The notes beneath the pieces are model-generated. The model saw only the letters and a list, made by a program, of their open reading frames with translations, was not told the DNA's origin and ran no database searches. A stretch of 64,000 nucleotides of DNA from Panorpa germanica. Lineage: Eukaryota; Arthropoda; Insecta; Mecoptera; Panorpidae. The translations under genes and the position numbers were made by a program. Position 1 is the first letter of the stretch. Every line of letters begins with the position of its first letter. Of the stretch, positions 10,984 through 23,676 are shown piece after piece. The stretch is taken from assembly GCA_963678705.1 (NCBI GenBank), contig OY783211.1, forward strand, positions 18,738,603-18,802,602. Direction: 5' to 3'.

Positions 10984-12091
10984 TACTTAATATAATCTTA
11001 ATTACAACATTAACTATGCGAAAATAAACATATTATTATATAAAAGTAAAATAATGCTAGCTACTATAACTCAATTAAACATCTTGCTTTATACATGCCT
11101 ACTGACATCTATGTTTCTTTAACTGAACTTCCAGACAGAAAGTGCCGCTATCTGTAAGTCACTAGCAAAAATAGTATTTGAAAATAGTCTATAAGAAGAT
11201 ATAAACCTCACACGTGCGTTACATCTTACGTATTACAGAATTAACTATTTATATTATCATTTAAATTAAATATACATTGATTTCTCATGGTTAAAAATAT
11301 GAAATCTATATTCTTACGTATTCATCTTTGGTAATTTGTATGTTTTACATATGTTTGATTCTACGGATGTGTAATGTTACTTTAAAAATAGCGTTATTTT
11401 TAGCGCTTAGTCTGGGCTTGTCTTAACTCATTAGACAATTTCTGAATCATAAAATAATTTACAGTAAAAACTGCATTTTACATTTAATAGAAAACTATTA
11501 CCAATATCGTAATAAAGCTAAATAATTAATAACTGTTTTTGTAAATAATTAATTTCTTTTAAAACAATGTGTATAACTTCAAATTATAAATTAAAAGTTA
11601 ATTATCAACAATTTATTAAATATCTAAATGAAAATAATTAATTAAAAACAATAATTTTATTATTTAAAAATGATTTTTAGATGACAGTGTGTTTAAAAAA
11701 AAAAATTTATTTAAAATAAATTGAATTTAAATTTTTTGTTTGTAATTATTTTATGTTAGGACATTTAGTGACGTCATTTTAATACAATATGGCGCATGTT
11801 AGAACCCAGCACCGAAATGGTACGACCTACAAACCCTTTGGCAGAAATCGTAGGGTAGGTTTTGTGTTTTTCTCTAAAAATACCTTTTAAAATCACTTTG
11901 GTTTAGACAGCTGCTTTTTCTAACATAAAAATTATATGTTTGTGTTTATTAACCAATTAGTGACTTATAATTATTAATAAACCTTCCTTTTCATCCGGTT
12001 ATTTGTCCTATTTGTCCTATTAATGAGGTACTAAATGTAGTTATACTGCAACGAAATCGTGGGATAATAATGTACTTGCGTAAAGGCTTAC
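10984..12091. other. Intergenic, no gene seen
   Basis: Very AT-rich. A short more balanced patch at about 11768-11872 (GACGTCATTTTAATAC, CCGAAATGGTACGACC) stands out but gives no convincing exon on either strand. If the minus-strand exon at 12092-12369 is real, its following exons should be in or left of this stretch; none could be assigned. Confidence 0.45.
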
Positions 12092-12369
12092 CCAGTTTGA
12101 CCCTGGGGCACTCTGAGAATGTAGGGTCTCACGATATTGAGCAAGAAGACACAACGGCTTAGTGCAGTAAAGATAATTAAGAAGATATAACGAATTTGCA
12201 AGACCATGTGCTGGATATTCTGTTGGAGTGCCGAAAGCGAAATGTAGTACTTGTCATTGTATTTAGGCGTTAGACAAGATTCATACCAAGTTGTCTTGGG
12301 ATTTGAAATATAGATGGCAGCTACTGTATCCATATATTGAAATTCTGTTTCTTGTGATGATGTTTTCAT
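12092..12369 (-). CDS. Candidate first coding exon of an unidentified membrane protein
   Basis: Read on the minus strand, an ATG at 12369 opens 92 codons with balanced, gene-like codon use in AT-rich surroundings. It then meets a good 5' splice site (ACTGG|GTAAGC, GT at 12091-12090), leaving phase 2. The product begins MKTSSQETEFQYMDTVAAIY, has a WYESCLTPKYNDKYY segment, and contains one likely membrane helix (about residues 58-80, IRYIFLIIFTALSRCVFLL). I recognise no family. No downstream exon was found, so it could be the 5' end of a real gene whose other exons lie to the left, or a relic of one. It is better supported than the other unassigned frames in the window. Confidence 0.4.
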
Positions 12370-14200
12370 TTCATTAACTACAGTTTACGATTACACAGTT
12401 ACTTTACTTTAGTTTATTTAATTAAAATTAGTTATTTTAATTAAAAACACATATAAAAATAATAATATCTTTTTTTGGTGGGTTTTACTTGAATGTACAG
12501 AAAGATAATAAATAAAGACGTTCTGTTTTAGAAAGCATTCTTAAGTTCGTCTTAAAACGATATTCAACTTGATTGCATTCCATTATTTTTAAAACTTTTT
12601 ACTTTGTAAAAGAATCTACTTTGTTTTCATACTATAGTAATTTCTATTTATAGAAATAAGAAATTATATTTAAATATGGTAGTACCAGAAAATAAATACA
12701 GTGGTCTACTTTTTATAAATTACAAAAAATGGTTACAACATTATAATTTGTACTGGTGGCAATGTAAATAGGAAAAGTTAGGAAAAAATTCAATACAATA
12801 TACAAAATGATATATGCGCCTGGTCTTATCACTAAACATCTTTCACAGAAGATGGTTTGAATATATGATAAATTTAAAAATATGAGTATATTTTTTTTAT
12901 TTTGTTGTAAGCATCTTGTTAAATTGTTTATAGTATAATAACTTTAATTATAATGATAATGTACAGCATTAAACACATATTATGTTGTGTATTTGTATCC
13001 CTATATTACAATAATATATTTTGCCCCTGTATTATTATAGCAAGCAACACAAATTACACAATTCATTGCATGTTTCACAATAATACCATATTTAGATTTT
13101 ATTTTGTTATTATATTTTACATGTTTCAATGTTTTTAAAGTTATTATTTTACAATAATTACATGTAACTATACTATTTATATAAAAGTAATCGCATGTTT
13201 TCGTGTTACATTTACATTTTTGACAGAATTTGACATATTTTTAAAACATGATTTCGTTTTAATACACGAAATATGTAACTAACTTCAACATAATAGTGCA
13301 AGATGTTTATGCAAGATAATAAATAATTAAAATGTCAAAGCGCGCTCATTATGCGACATTATTTATTTATGCACTAGAGATCTCAGTACAGGGTGTTCTG
13401 AAAATAGGTATCTAAATTGATCTTGTCTAAAAGCGGGAGTAGGAATAATTAATCCAAATATGTCAAGCACTGTCTATTTCTGTTTGCTCCAGTAGGTCGC
13501 GTTAGATTGAAATTAATATAGAGTATAAAAGGGCAAAGGTTATATGGTACACTACTACGAAAGCAAATGGATTAACTATTTAAAATCAAGTATATTTTAG
13601 TTGAAAATCTATTTTCATTTTAGTTATTTTTAAAAATTCCTGTTTTAGAAAATTATTGTTTATTTTTTACTTTATTCCATTTATAATTTTTCTAAAATTA
13701 AACCTATCATCGTCCTATCATGTTCATTAGATGAAGTTAATAACCAATAATCTGGAAGCTTTATAGATGTGTGGGTAGAAGTGGATATTTTTAGATATCC
13801 CATATAATAATAGAATGCTTTTCCTATCTGGATGTTTCACCACCATTCAAATTAATAAATTACATAATATCTGTCATGGATAACAAAGATACATTGCTGC
13901 TACATTATCAAATATTACCTTTTCCGCAAATAACTATTTTTAGGTTAGAGTTTCTTTTTTAGGTTATGAAATATTTACATGTTAGGTTAAAAGATGATTT
14001 GAAAAATTCAACTATTTACAAACGATGCTATTTTAGCGATGTTATTTACCATTGGACACTATTTAAAAAAAATATCTTCAACAAAATTACACCAATCACT
14101 CAATTTAACATTATCCACCAATAGGTCAAATTCTGCAAGTATTAGAATGAATTTTAAATGAAGAAAATAGAAGCAATAAATTATTAATAAATTCTTATTA
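12370..14200. other. Intergenic AT-rich stretch
   Basis: No gene seen. A mariner-like end ACAGGGTGTTCTGAAAATAG occurs at 13387-13406, but no matching inverted end was found nearby. Confidence 0.5.
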
Positions 14201-14501
14201 GATGGTGGAAACGCCGGATAATGACCTTCCATTGCAAAATAGGTCCGTACTAAAAAAGCGTGTCATATTGAACAGCCTCGGTAATAAATAACAAAAAAGG
14301 GGACTTCGATGTGTAGACTAACCCCTATATACAGATTTTTCAAATGTGTCTTCTTCTTTTTTTTTAATTTATTTATTTAATGTATATGTTATTTTCGATG
14401 CTTTCAAGTTCTATAATCGACGACTATAGTTGGTAGTTTTTATGGTTTCGTGGTATTGTATATGTGTGCTACATTACTGCCTAATACGTTTATGATATTT
14501 G

Positions 14502-14869
14502 CAGAGGCGGCCTTAGGGGGTGGCAAGCAGGGCAATCGCCCGGGGTCTCACATTCTCGCGCAATAACCCAAGTAGAAAAATTAATTACGATATATGTATT
14601 TGAATCTCGCGCTTTGCTCTTTAGAAATCCCACTAGAATCACCTTAGTTTATCATGTCAATATCATTAATATTTGTCGTCTTTGTGTTTGTTAACTTTTA
14701 TAAAACTTCCAATATAAAATTTTATTTCTCGTCAATTATCATCAAAAATACTTACTTACAATCTACATAAATTATATAAAGAACAAGTGTGCCTCGCAAA
14801 GATCTGCCGCCCCGGGGTGTCGGAAAGATCTGCTACTCCGGGGCCTCGCAATGGCTAAGGCCGCCCCTG
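14502..14869. mobile_element. hAT-superfamily MITE with perfect 8-bp target duplication
   Basis: GATATTTG flanks both sides (14494-14501 and 14870-14877), an exact 8-bp duplication as made by hAT transposases. Ends are CAGAGGCGGCCTTAG on the left and CTAAGGCCGCCCCTG on the right, inverted with one mismatch and starting CAG as hAT ends do. The element is 368 bp, non-coding, GC-rich at its ends and AT-rich inside. It needs a transposase from elsewhere. Confidence 0.85.
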
Positions 14870-15325
14870 GATATTTGTGACCTTCCACATCATTAAACAA
14901 ACTCTGACAACAATTAAAAAAAAAACAAGAAAATATAGCTCTGATGCGGGGATCGGACCAGGATGTGTCTTCTGTTTACTTATGACATTTTCTTTTCTAC
15001 AAAGAGGTATCTATATTGGAAAATCTTATCTACAAGAATCTACACTAAATTCTATATAAAGTTTACACACGATTATATATTAAGACTAATTTTCAATTAC
15101 TCATCTACTAATAATAAGAATTTCATTTTCGTCTTATTAAAAAATATTATAGGTACGATTTTCTTTATCATCATTCTTTTAACATGTATGTTACATACAA
15201 GTTACATAATGCTTTGTTCGTATTTACTAAGTAGTACATACTCCTGTGACGTTGTACATTTTGATAAAGCTTCAAATACAACTACAGCGTACTAGACACG
15301 GTTTCAAATACATACAGTAAACTTA

Positions 15326-15522
15326 CAGGCCCGGATTTGAGAGAGGGCAAGCGGGGCTACTTCCCCAGGGCCTCCACAAGAAAGGGGCCTCCACAATAGA
15401 GATCAAAGTACTAAATTTTTGAAAGACTTGACGGAAAAAAATTATTCCTTTTATTCGGAAAATAGTTAAAGGCCTCCGCTCCTTCGTTGCCTCAGGGCCT
15501 CCACACTCTAAATGCGGCACTG
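15326..15522. mobile_element. Degenerate hAT-like MITE
   Basis: Begins CAGGCCCGGATTTGAGAG and ends CTAAATGCGGCACTG, imperfect inverted ends of the CAGGGCCGGATTTA type. Internal GGGCCTCCACA repeats three times (about 15378, 15389 and 15496). No 8-bp target duplication remains. Short open frames here are not genes. Confidence 0.4.
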
Positions 15523-15832
15523 GTAGTGTGCCATAACATCATAATATAAATCAGGTTACAGAAAGCACTATCATGCACAAATTTTGATATTCCCCAATCT
15601 GGATGTAATATATTTGTACGATACATTTAATGCAGGAACATTATTTTGTATGTTTGACATTTTATAAACCTAATTTGATTTAAATGTCCGTTTTACAGTA
15701 CCTCTTTGATTTATTTTTGATATTTATTTTAAACATAAATCTTTTCTACTATAAAATGGTCTATCTATCGCTATCTCTTTATTTACAAAACAGTGTATAT
15801 ACAGTATACACGTAGCTAGATCCTACCAGCTT

Positions 15833-15854
15833 ATATATATATATATATATATAT
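15833..15854. repeat. (TA)n microsatellite
   Basis: Eleven uninterrupted TA units, followed by imperfect TATATA tracts to about 15876. Confidence 0.9.
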
Positions 15855-16231
15855 TCAAGTATATATATTTATATATGTGTTGAAAAAAATACAAGTGCAA
15901 ATTACAGGGTGCAGTAAAAATATTATTGTAATATAACATTGCGTAACAAAGATTCTAAACGATTTTGAATGTGTGCATCAAGTGACGGCTGAATTTTTAG
16001 GTAAGGAAAGTGCAATATGCAGCTAACTTAACTCGGAGCTTAAGATTTGGAGGTATTTCGCATAAAAGCACACTAAAGATAAGAATATTATATACATTAT
16101 TATTTACTATATACTATTTCAATAGTATATATTTGATAATATAACATAATAAATTAATTTTGTGAAAGTTTGTAAGTATTTAAAGTTTTTAGTGATGAAA
16201 TTTTTAGATTTTATCCGGCGTTTCCACCATC

Positions 16232-17106
16232 GAGTAATAATTTAATTTTTATTCGTCGGATACTGGTTTTCTATATTTGTTATCTTGTATTATTACTTAT
16301 TCTCTTAGTTTTATAGTTGCTAGCTTGCCATTAGCTAATTCATTCAAGATTCATTCCGATAAAAACAAAATTATTTACATTGTTTTCATTTTATTTTAAG
16401 ATGATTAAAATTATTCTTAATTTATGCCAATTTTTATATGCTAATATCTTTTAAACAGATAAAAAATGTAACGCATTGTAACTCTGTAATTAGCTTATAG
16501 TAAGCTAGCAAACTAATCAAAATAATTTCTACATGAGAAGCAGAAAATAAAGCTTGGACTTTGGCCATTTTCTACATGGAAAGTAATAGAAATATTTCAC
16601 TTGATTTTGGTTTTTAGTATTAGTGTGATATATATTAAATAATTAACACAGAAACTAAATATGAATTGAATCGTTGAACATTATGACCCAGTTCTACAAT
16701 ACTCTACAATAACTCTATATGATCGACAATTATCTACATTGTTACCCTCTAAATTTTATTTTATTTCTAGGTTTATAAAGTTATATTTATAACCGGAAAA
16801 ATACAGAAATAATAAAACATTTATCTGGGATCATAAAGGGCTAATATTACAGACCGCATTGTAATGTGGACACATCAAAAGGCTGTGACGTCATCAAAAA
16901 AGGGGAACTATGTCAATAAGAATTAGTAATAAAGTTTTGATAGAATTGCCTCTCAAAAAAGTAGTAAACCTCATTAAGTTACATATCTTAGTTACTGGTT
17001 ATCAAACAAAAAGTATTTCATTTTGAAAGCGGGGCAAGTCCAGTTTTGTTTTAGAGTGCACAAATACACTATTGCTTACAGTAAGGTATCATCTATTAAT
17101 TTATTA
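16232..17106. other. Intergenic AT-rich stretch
   Basis: No gene seen. The segment about 16468-16575 (TGTAACGCATTGTAACTC, AGTAAGCTAGCAAAC, AATTTCTACATG) loosely resembles the ends of the 279-2284 element and may be a worn copy. Confidence 0.4.
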
Positions 17107-17860
17107 GTCCTATATTATAATGTTCCATCTGTATGTTTATATTCTTATATGTTTCTATTCTTATATGTTTGGTACTGAATTGTGTATGGTAGCTCGAAAA
17201 CTGCTCCATCAATGTTTTTGAAAATTTCGTATTTCGTAAAGAAAAATATTCTAAGACTTTTGGCGTCCCCGGATTTTTCCTGGAAATATCTGAATTTCCT
17301 GGAAACCCGTAATTTGGGAAAAACTGTAAACAAACAGTGAGCCCTTTTTTGCTGTATTACTTTTAATTCGTAAAAGATAGAAAGTTGAAATGTTGCATGT
17401 GTATTAAGGTATTCATAAGGTATAATAGTAAGGTAAATGCTGACATTTCTCAAAAATTAGAAATTCAATTTCAGTTGAAGAAATTCGGGGGCCCGGTAGG
17501 GAACTTTGGAGAAAGTTCATATTCTGGATTCCAGAATAATTAAGTATATTATTAATAAAAAAAAATTCAAAATTTCAAAATTTTTTTTGCGGGCACGGGG
17601 GCAGTATTTGCCGAGAGTAAAAATTGTGCTAGAAAGTTAAAATCTTGTATATAGGCTAACCTTGATAACTTATTTACGAATCGAAAAAAAAAATCCCAAA
17701 TTTTGAAAAAAAGTTGGTCAAATAACGCATAAATTGAAAATATTTTTTATTTTGATAAATTGAAAAATTATTTTATTATTGTGCGAGTTTATTATTTCAA
17801 TTTAAAAATAGAAAAAAATATGAAATGTAATTACGGGGGTAAACTCTAGTATAAGATATT
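17107..17860. repeat. Dispersed repeat family R, copy 1
   Basis: Shares ordered blocks with 27176-27775: TATAATGTTCCA, CTTTTAATTCGTAAAAGATAGAAAGTTGAAAT, CGGTAGGGAACTTTGGAGAAA, GGCACGGG-(N)-GCCGAG-(N)-GTAAAAAT, and GCTAGAAAGTTAAAAT. Part of the unit (AGAAAGTTGAAAT..TATTA) is itself repeated within each copy. No protein coding. The element class is unknown. Confidence 0.65.
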
Positions 17861-20692
17861 ATTGATCTCTTATTGTATAAGATATAAGTACAAAATTTAC
17901 AGAATCAGTGTCTTGCTATAAATTTAAAGGTAAAAAATAATTCAAATAAAAAATATAATTTGTAAACACCCTATATTTGAAAATTACTAATATAGAAAAC
18001 ATCACAAACGGCGTTCAGCTTGCCACACAGTCAGTACAAAGTAAAATCAATAACAGTCATGCGCAGTAGACTATATTATATATATAAAACAACCCCGCAA
18101 TATACTATGAATCCTTATCGTGCCCCCTCCATAAAATAAGTTGTGGATAGTAGGGATGTAGAGGATTCTAACCTGGTATGAGATGATCACATGGTGAGGG
18201 GATTGAGGGGTGTAACTCCACCCACTTTGTGATGTATAACATAGAGTTATAGACTATGTGTTTGGTGTCGGAACCCTGCGTCACAAAACTGGTGTACACT
18301 TGGAGGGAAAATTCATTTTCATCCTTAATTTTTCACGATGATGAAATATTCAAATAGGAAACCTGGTGTTGGAACAGTGACCGTATATATTTGTATCCAA
18401 ATTAGGATATAAAGAATCAAGAAAAGGGTTGCAGTAAAAAAGAAGTTAATAATATAGTAGCGATTGGATGTTAGAGGAACTTACAAAAGGACATGCAAAG
18501 GGGATAATTGGTGAAACCGAGTTGGAAAAGAATGGAACACACTCCTCTAAATTACAGCTTCGTATTTCTAGACGTAGTATATTTTTATATTGAAGCTAAA
18601 CTCTATGTAGCTTCATTATTTTCCGAAACAGAATTCCAGTTTTTTAGAATGTATTATCTTTAATATAATCTATAAATATTACTGAAAAATTTGATGAATT
18701 ATTCACTTGTTCGAATAACCTCTCGTTCTAAATTACAATCTCCTCAGCAGTGGGGTTCCTATGATGGGGTCGCGAAGTTCTAAAATGTATTTGTTATTTG
18801 GTGTAAGAGCTAGATAAGGAAAGATGTAATTTTAGGGGGGCCGGATGGCAAATAGAAAAATAGTAATTTCACATATATTAAAAGACAATTTTGGGGCTGC
18901 GTTTCCCTTCTCACAGGCACTGAAACGAATAAGAACGACCCAGCTTCTCTCGGCTCAGCACTGTTTCAACTTAGGTCTTAGTACCGGCCTGAGAACAAAT
19001 TTGTTACCTAGAAATTAACCCCCGAATAAACGCATCACGTTTTACTTCCACGTAAAAAGAACTACTGTGAAGTTTGCCATATTCTACAGGGCTAGTACAG
19101 CTTTGATTGTCGCTTACCAAGAAGAAATAGTTCTTAATAGTTAATACATATCGTCGCGGACAGAACATTGATTTTGGTAACAAAATTTAGCAATTTGCAA
19201 CATAAGTCCTTCTACGTGGATCTGTCAAACCTTACTAAATACAAATAAACTAATATTCACCATCTGTCACTATTCACTAACAGCGGTCCTCATCTAAAGT
19301 TCAATCATTTTTAACACTCCTAAATGCAGCATTAAGGTACGAGTATCTCCTACATACATTTTATATTTGAAGTCTATTCACTAAATTTGAAACAAGCCTG
19401 TAATCAATTCCATTAGGACATATATGTAGTAGTCCATAGTAATAATCATTTAACCATTATAAGTTTGTAAGATTACATGTATTAGAATAAAGTTAATAAA
19501 AGAAAAATATTTGACAGCGAATGTATCAGGACCGGCGCCCTGACGGTAGTTCTGTGAACTTACCCTTTCTCGTATAGTCATATCAGTTCATTCAAGAAAA
19601 GTAACAAAACGTATTGCAAACAGTATGATACGTCAAAATTATCAAAACATAAATTAAAATTAACTAAAACATTTTATACAAGTGCATAATACATATACCT
19701 TATACACATAGATATACCTGTATACCTACACAAAGTTAATAGATGATTTAACCTATAAAATATCACGAAATATCAAACAAAAGTGTCATTTTTGTTTTGT
19801 GACAGCTGGGAGAAAATCAGATTGTGAATTATAGTGTAAAAAATATAGTTCAAAGTGTTTTAGAGTTCAATATATGTCAATATATGGCGAGCAAAGTGTA
19901 AAAATATGTTTACAAATTAACACAAAGAGCATTTCGTTGGAAATATTGGCAGAGCTGATAAAGAAATGGTGTCAAACTTAACAAAGCACAAGATAAAGGA
20001 TATCTCTCTCGAATATGGATTGGTTTCACCATTACGTATCGAAACTGTGTTAGATTTGATTGTAGAATGTATGTAATTCTGTAATATATGCATTTTACAA
20101 TGGAATACTGCGATTTATTAGTTAAAATTGATCGTAGATTGATTAAATTCACATTTAAGTTTATGATATATAATTCCGGATGACGTAAATGTTCAACATG
20201 AGGTTTAAAGTAGTGAAATGTTGTAAATTAGCGAGTTTGCGGAGAAATACGTAGTTAAAAATGGATGATAAACAGTTTTAAGTTTATAAACAAACATTTA
20301 CTCGTCGGAGAGGGGATCGATTTGTTTATAATAAAAATAAAGTGTGTGTTACCCTATATTTATTTTAGTTTAAATATAATTTTCAAAAGGTGTAGTGTAT
20401 TTAAAGGAATGAAACTTGATGAAAAAATTAGTAAAATAACATTATTCAACGTACGTATAACGTTTAGGTGATGGTGCACAACATTATACATGCATCAATC
20501 AAACATTTTAAACACGTGGTAAAATTAAGTACATATTTAAAAACTGGTGATAAATAAAATCATAAAAATGGATTAGTTCAATGTGACTTATTCTACGTAT
20601 ATTAAATGTAGTATTTAAAAAGTGTTTGATTTTTATTTGAGAAATAAGTTAAATAAAATAATACACGATATCGGGCAACACTGAATTCAAAG
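17861..20692. other. Non-coding stretch upstream of the first CaV-beta exon candidate
   Basis: No gene recognised. A CGCGAAGTTCTA-containing segment (about 18747-18790) starts CAGCAGTGGGGTTCC, reminiscent of degraded hAT ends. More balanced patches at about 18890-18980 and 19525-19570 could be non-coding exon or regulatory sequence but carry nothing decisive. A tiny ORF MDDKQF (20262-20282) lies after a balanced patch. Confidence 0.4.
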
Positions 20693-20805
20693 TGACCGGC
20701 GGCGGTGGCGGCGTTTGCGGTCAGGGGGGCGTGGCCAGTGGCAGTGGCTCGTCTAGGGGATCATCGTCAACCAGAATTTTACCGCCACGATTCAGAACTC
20801 CTTCC

Positions 20806-20895
20806 ATGGTCCGTTCTGAAAGTCCTGGAGTATGTAATAACATGATGGGATATGCCTCGAATCAGACAGGATACAATAAGCTGTTGTACACGCAG
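20806..20895 (+). CDS. Candidate alternative first coding exon of the calcium channel beta subunit
   Basis: ATG 20806 opens 30 codons (MVRSESPGVCNN.. ..NKLLYTQ) ending exactly at a splice donor (CACGCAG|GTTCAT, GT at 20896) in phase 0. That is the phase needed to join the shared exon at 31890 (GGT TCT GCA GAT). The frame stays open upstream to about 20662 and reads a Gly/Ser-rich stretch (20692-20805, GGCGGTGGCGGC codons) without an ATG before a stop. So either translation starts at 20806, or this exon has an upstream acceptor and the start is elsewhere. CaV-beta genes generally vary at their N-termini through alternative first exons. The link to the 31890 exon is by phase and strand only. 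Confidence 0.45.
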
Positions 20896-21606
20896 GTTCA
20901 TATCCTTTTTATATCCTTGATCATCATTCTGATTTTAAGTGTTATTTAAGAAACTTTCATACAAGTTCTCTTAATTAATTACTCAATACAGACGCATGTA
21001 ACATTTACGTTATGTTTTATGTAAAAAGTAAATGTTACATATACCTGTGTAGCGGGTATAGAACTATGAAAAATAATTGAATAAATATATGTGATAAAAG
21101 TGTGGGCCATGTGATGGTTTCTTTTTGAAATTGTTATTAGGACTACACCCTTTGACATTTTTAAATGGTTCTTGCTTTTTCTAAGAGAGTACGCCTTGCG
21201 ATTATTTACAGTGTACCATTTCAGTTAAAGTAAACTATTTCCAGCAGTAGCAGCCCATCTTCTTTTGCAGTACATTGTCACACTTTTACCGAACTTAGTG
21301 CGTATTTAGTGAATCAGTTTTGAATATTTCTCAGTTTTATCCAAGAGTAAAAAAAATCTATTTCTTACAGCGGATGTCAAACACTGTATATATGTCAATA
21401 TGTCAAGCACGTCAGTGCTAAAACTATTGGGCTAATAACATACTTCAGAAAGATACCACAGATGGCTCACCTTATATATGCTAATACTAGACTTGCCTAA
21501 TTAATTTTAAAACGCGGTACTTTAGTAAAGCTGCCTTTAGTATTTTGCTCGTTTTCGAATTTTGTTTTTGTAATTTATATCTTAGATTATTTTCAATTTC
21601 TCGTTA
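20896..21606. other. Non-coding, probable intron
   Basis: AT-rich, no exon seen; lies between the first-exon candidate and the MITE at 21607. Confidence 0.45.
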
Positions 21607-22525
21607 GGGCCTTATTCTGTAAAGTATTTCCAGCGGAGAAAAAATTTCATCGCTGTAAAATGACGTCACAAAAGCGATGATTTTTTATTTGGTATTCTGT
21701 AAGAAATTTCCATCGATTTTATTTTTGTCGCAGGAAGAAAATGGACCAAATTATAAGGTCGCCTCAGCGGTGACTTTATAATTTTTCATTGCTGTATTTT
21801 TGAGAACTGTCAAACAGTTTGAACTATAATTTGAATTTCAGTTCAAATTTTTTAATACACAGTATTCAAGTGAAAGTGTATTTTATTTAATTATTACTTA
21901 ACACTTATATAATAATATGTATAAATGATTAATATATTGGTTTCACATTTGCTGTAGTTGGAGGATTCTACGAAAAAATAGAAAATAAGTTAGTATTTGT
22001 ATGTATGCATATGAATATATAAATATAAATACTCGTATATCAGAAAGTGAGGTTATGTTGTTTGTCAATTATTGCTTCACGTGAATTAGGGATTACGTGA
22101 GATTACAAAAAAAATTGCTTTTTCGCATATATTGTTCATGGCCATTTTAGAAACCTATTTGTAATAAATATTTCTGCACTTTTTTATTTTCGTAAATGTC
22201 ATATTGGCTGTTTTTTAGTAGATTTTGACATGTATGAATTATATAAACAACTGTCATTTAAAATATTTTATATTTTTTCTATTTAATACTTTGTCGTGAT
22301 TGGTCAAATATTTTAAAATTGATGACGTCTTATAAAACACGTCATCAATACCAGTTTATACTCTTTCACCACTGTATATTATAAGGGCGGTGGAAAATTT
22401 TGCATACAGAATACCACTTTAGATATTTTAAATACAGCGACCTTATTCTATCGATGAAAAAATTAAATATTTCCACTGCTGAAAAAATAAGATCGATTTT
22501 TTTGAAAAGTTGCAGAATAAGGCCC
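21607..22525. mobile_element. TTA-flanked MITE, PIF/Harbinger-like
   Basis: Inverted ends GGGCCTTATTCTG (21607-21619) and CAGAATAAGGCCC (22513-22525) are perfect over 13 bp and flanked by TTA on both sides (21604-21606, 22526-22528), the 3-bp duplication typical of PIF/Harbinger. Subterminal ATCGATG, CAGCG and ATACAGAATACC motifs recur near both ends. The element is 919 bp with no transposase. Confidence 0.75.
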
Positions 22526-22639
22526 TTAATAACGTAAATACATTCATGCAATTTCAGATTCTATTTATTGGTAGAAAAATCGTAATATTTAGTGGTATCC
22601 TTCTTTGTTATTCTCTTCTTTAAGGATCCCAAAGTAAGA

Positions 22640-22730
22640 CAAGACGTGATAAGATAGTGGGAGGAGTCATAGGCTTTGTGACGCCACATTCAATCTAAAA
22701 TTTAACTTCCAAAAGAACAGAGAATGGAAT
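22640..22730. repeat. G-rich 'GTGACGTCA' repeat family, copy 1
   Basis: Pattern: a ..GACAAGACGTGA.. block, a G-rich block, GGCTTTGTGACGCCACATT, CTAAAATTTAACTTCCAAAAG. Matches copies at 23581-23676 and 60893-60970. No coding content. Confidence 0.5.
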
Positions 22731-23580
22731 CTGAAATTCTGCAAAACGATTCTCAATGGAAAATTATCTAAATTTTAATTTGTTGTAATAGGGAACCTTC
22801 TAATTCAAATTTTCTAAGAGTAGTGTACTTCTACTATGAAAATTGAGTGCTAAGAACTGCTAAAGTTGTTATCTCCAGTAGATATCAGAAAACTTTAAAA
22901 TTACTTCCACAAATATTAGTATAAAGAAGACTAATTTAAAATTTCCCTGGGAATAACGATTTCTAAGTTACCTTGCAGTAGCTTAGGACTGTTACCTTGA
23001 TCAATTATTAAGTCGTGAGTCTCCACACACATGTTGGACTAACTCAACACTACCCTATTGTCCACTATCCTCTAGAAATAGTTCAATTTTTTTCTATTAT
23101 AGTTCGACCTTACTATAGCTATATCGATTTGCTATATATTCTATACAGTGGAATACAAAATGAGGAAATAAAAAGCAATTACATTTGATGCTATATATAA
23201 CATTTCAGTTTTATTTAGATCATTGTCTTAAGAAGATGTACTCGCGTCTTATGGGTGATTCGACGGAAATAAAAAAGAAGTAAAGTGGTCAGGCAGGAAT
23301 CGGGATTCAATAAAAATAAACAGAGTTACGTGCAGTTGTTTCAATTTATGTGTGCAAGAATATATTTTGTTTAAATGTTGATAGTTTTTTAGGCCTGAGA
23401 CTTTTCTAATAAATATGTTGTATTATGGCTAAGTAATTTTAGTAAATTAAGAAACGAAATTCAAGTCAAAAAGGATAGAAGGTTAAAGATTATGTGGTAT
23501 GTACTACGTGTAAATTTTTATTAACAAAAAAGAAAGATTTATCACACTAACTTTTGTGACATTTTCTTACTGAAAAAACT

Positions 23581-23676
23581 GGGGGGGTGAGAGTGTGACA
23601 AGACATGAGGGGGGGGGGCGTACATAAGCTTCGTGACGTCATATCTATTCTAAAGTTCGATTTCCAAAAGAAAAAG
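23581..23676. repeat. G-rich 'GTGACGTCA' repeat family, copy 2
   Basis: GTGTGACAAGACATGA, then a G run, AAGCTTCGTGACGTCATA, CTAAAGTTCGATTTCCAAAAG. The best-preserved copy of the three. Confidence 0.55.

Larger units (their letters stand above)
14201..16231. mobile_element. 2-kb TIR element with nested hAT insertions
   Basis: A perfect 21-bp inverted repeat marks the ends. The left arm starts GATGGTGGAAACGCCGGATA (14201) and the right arm ends TATCCGGCGTTTCCACCATC (16231). No transposase is visible. Inside sit an intact hAT MITE (14502-14869) and a degenerate second one (15326-15522), so part of the 2.0 kb is later insertions. Target duplication is unclear: left flank ..cttatta, right flank gagtaat... 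The superfamily is unassigned. Confidence 0.55.

Noticed and set aside
14877-15295. Two overlapping plus-strand frames
   Set aside because: They run through AT-rich sequence beside the hAT MITE, with Ile/Phe/Tyr-rich low-complexity products and no splice or family support.
15323-15520. 65-codon minus-strand frame
   Set aside because: Coincides with a degenerate hAT MITE; GC-rich element ends create the open frame.
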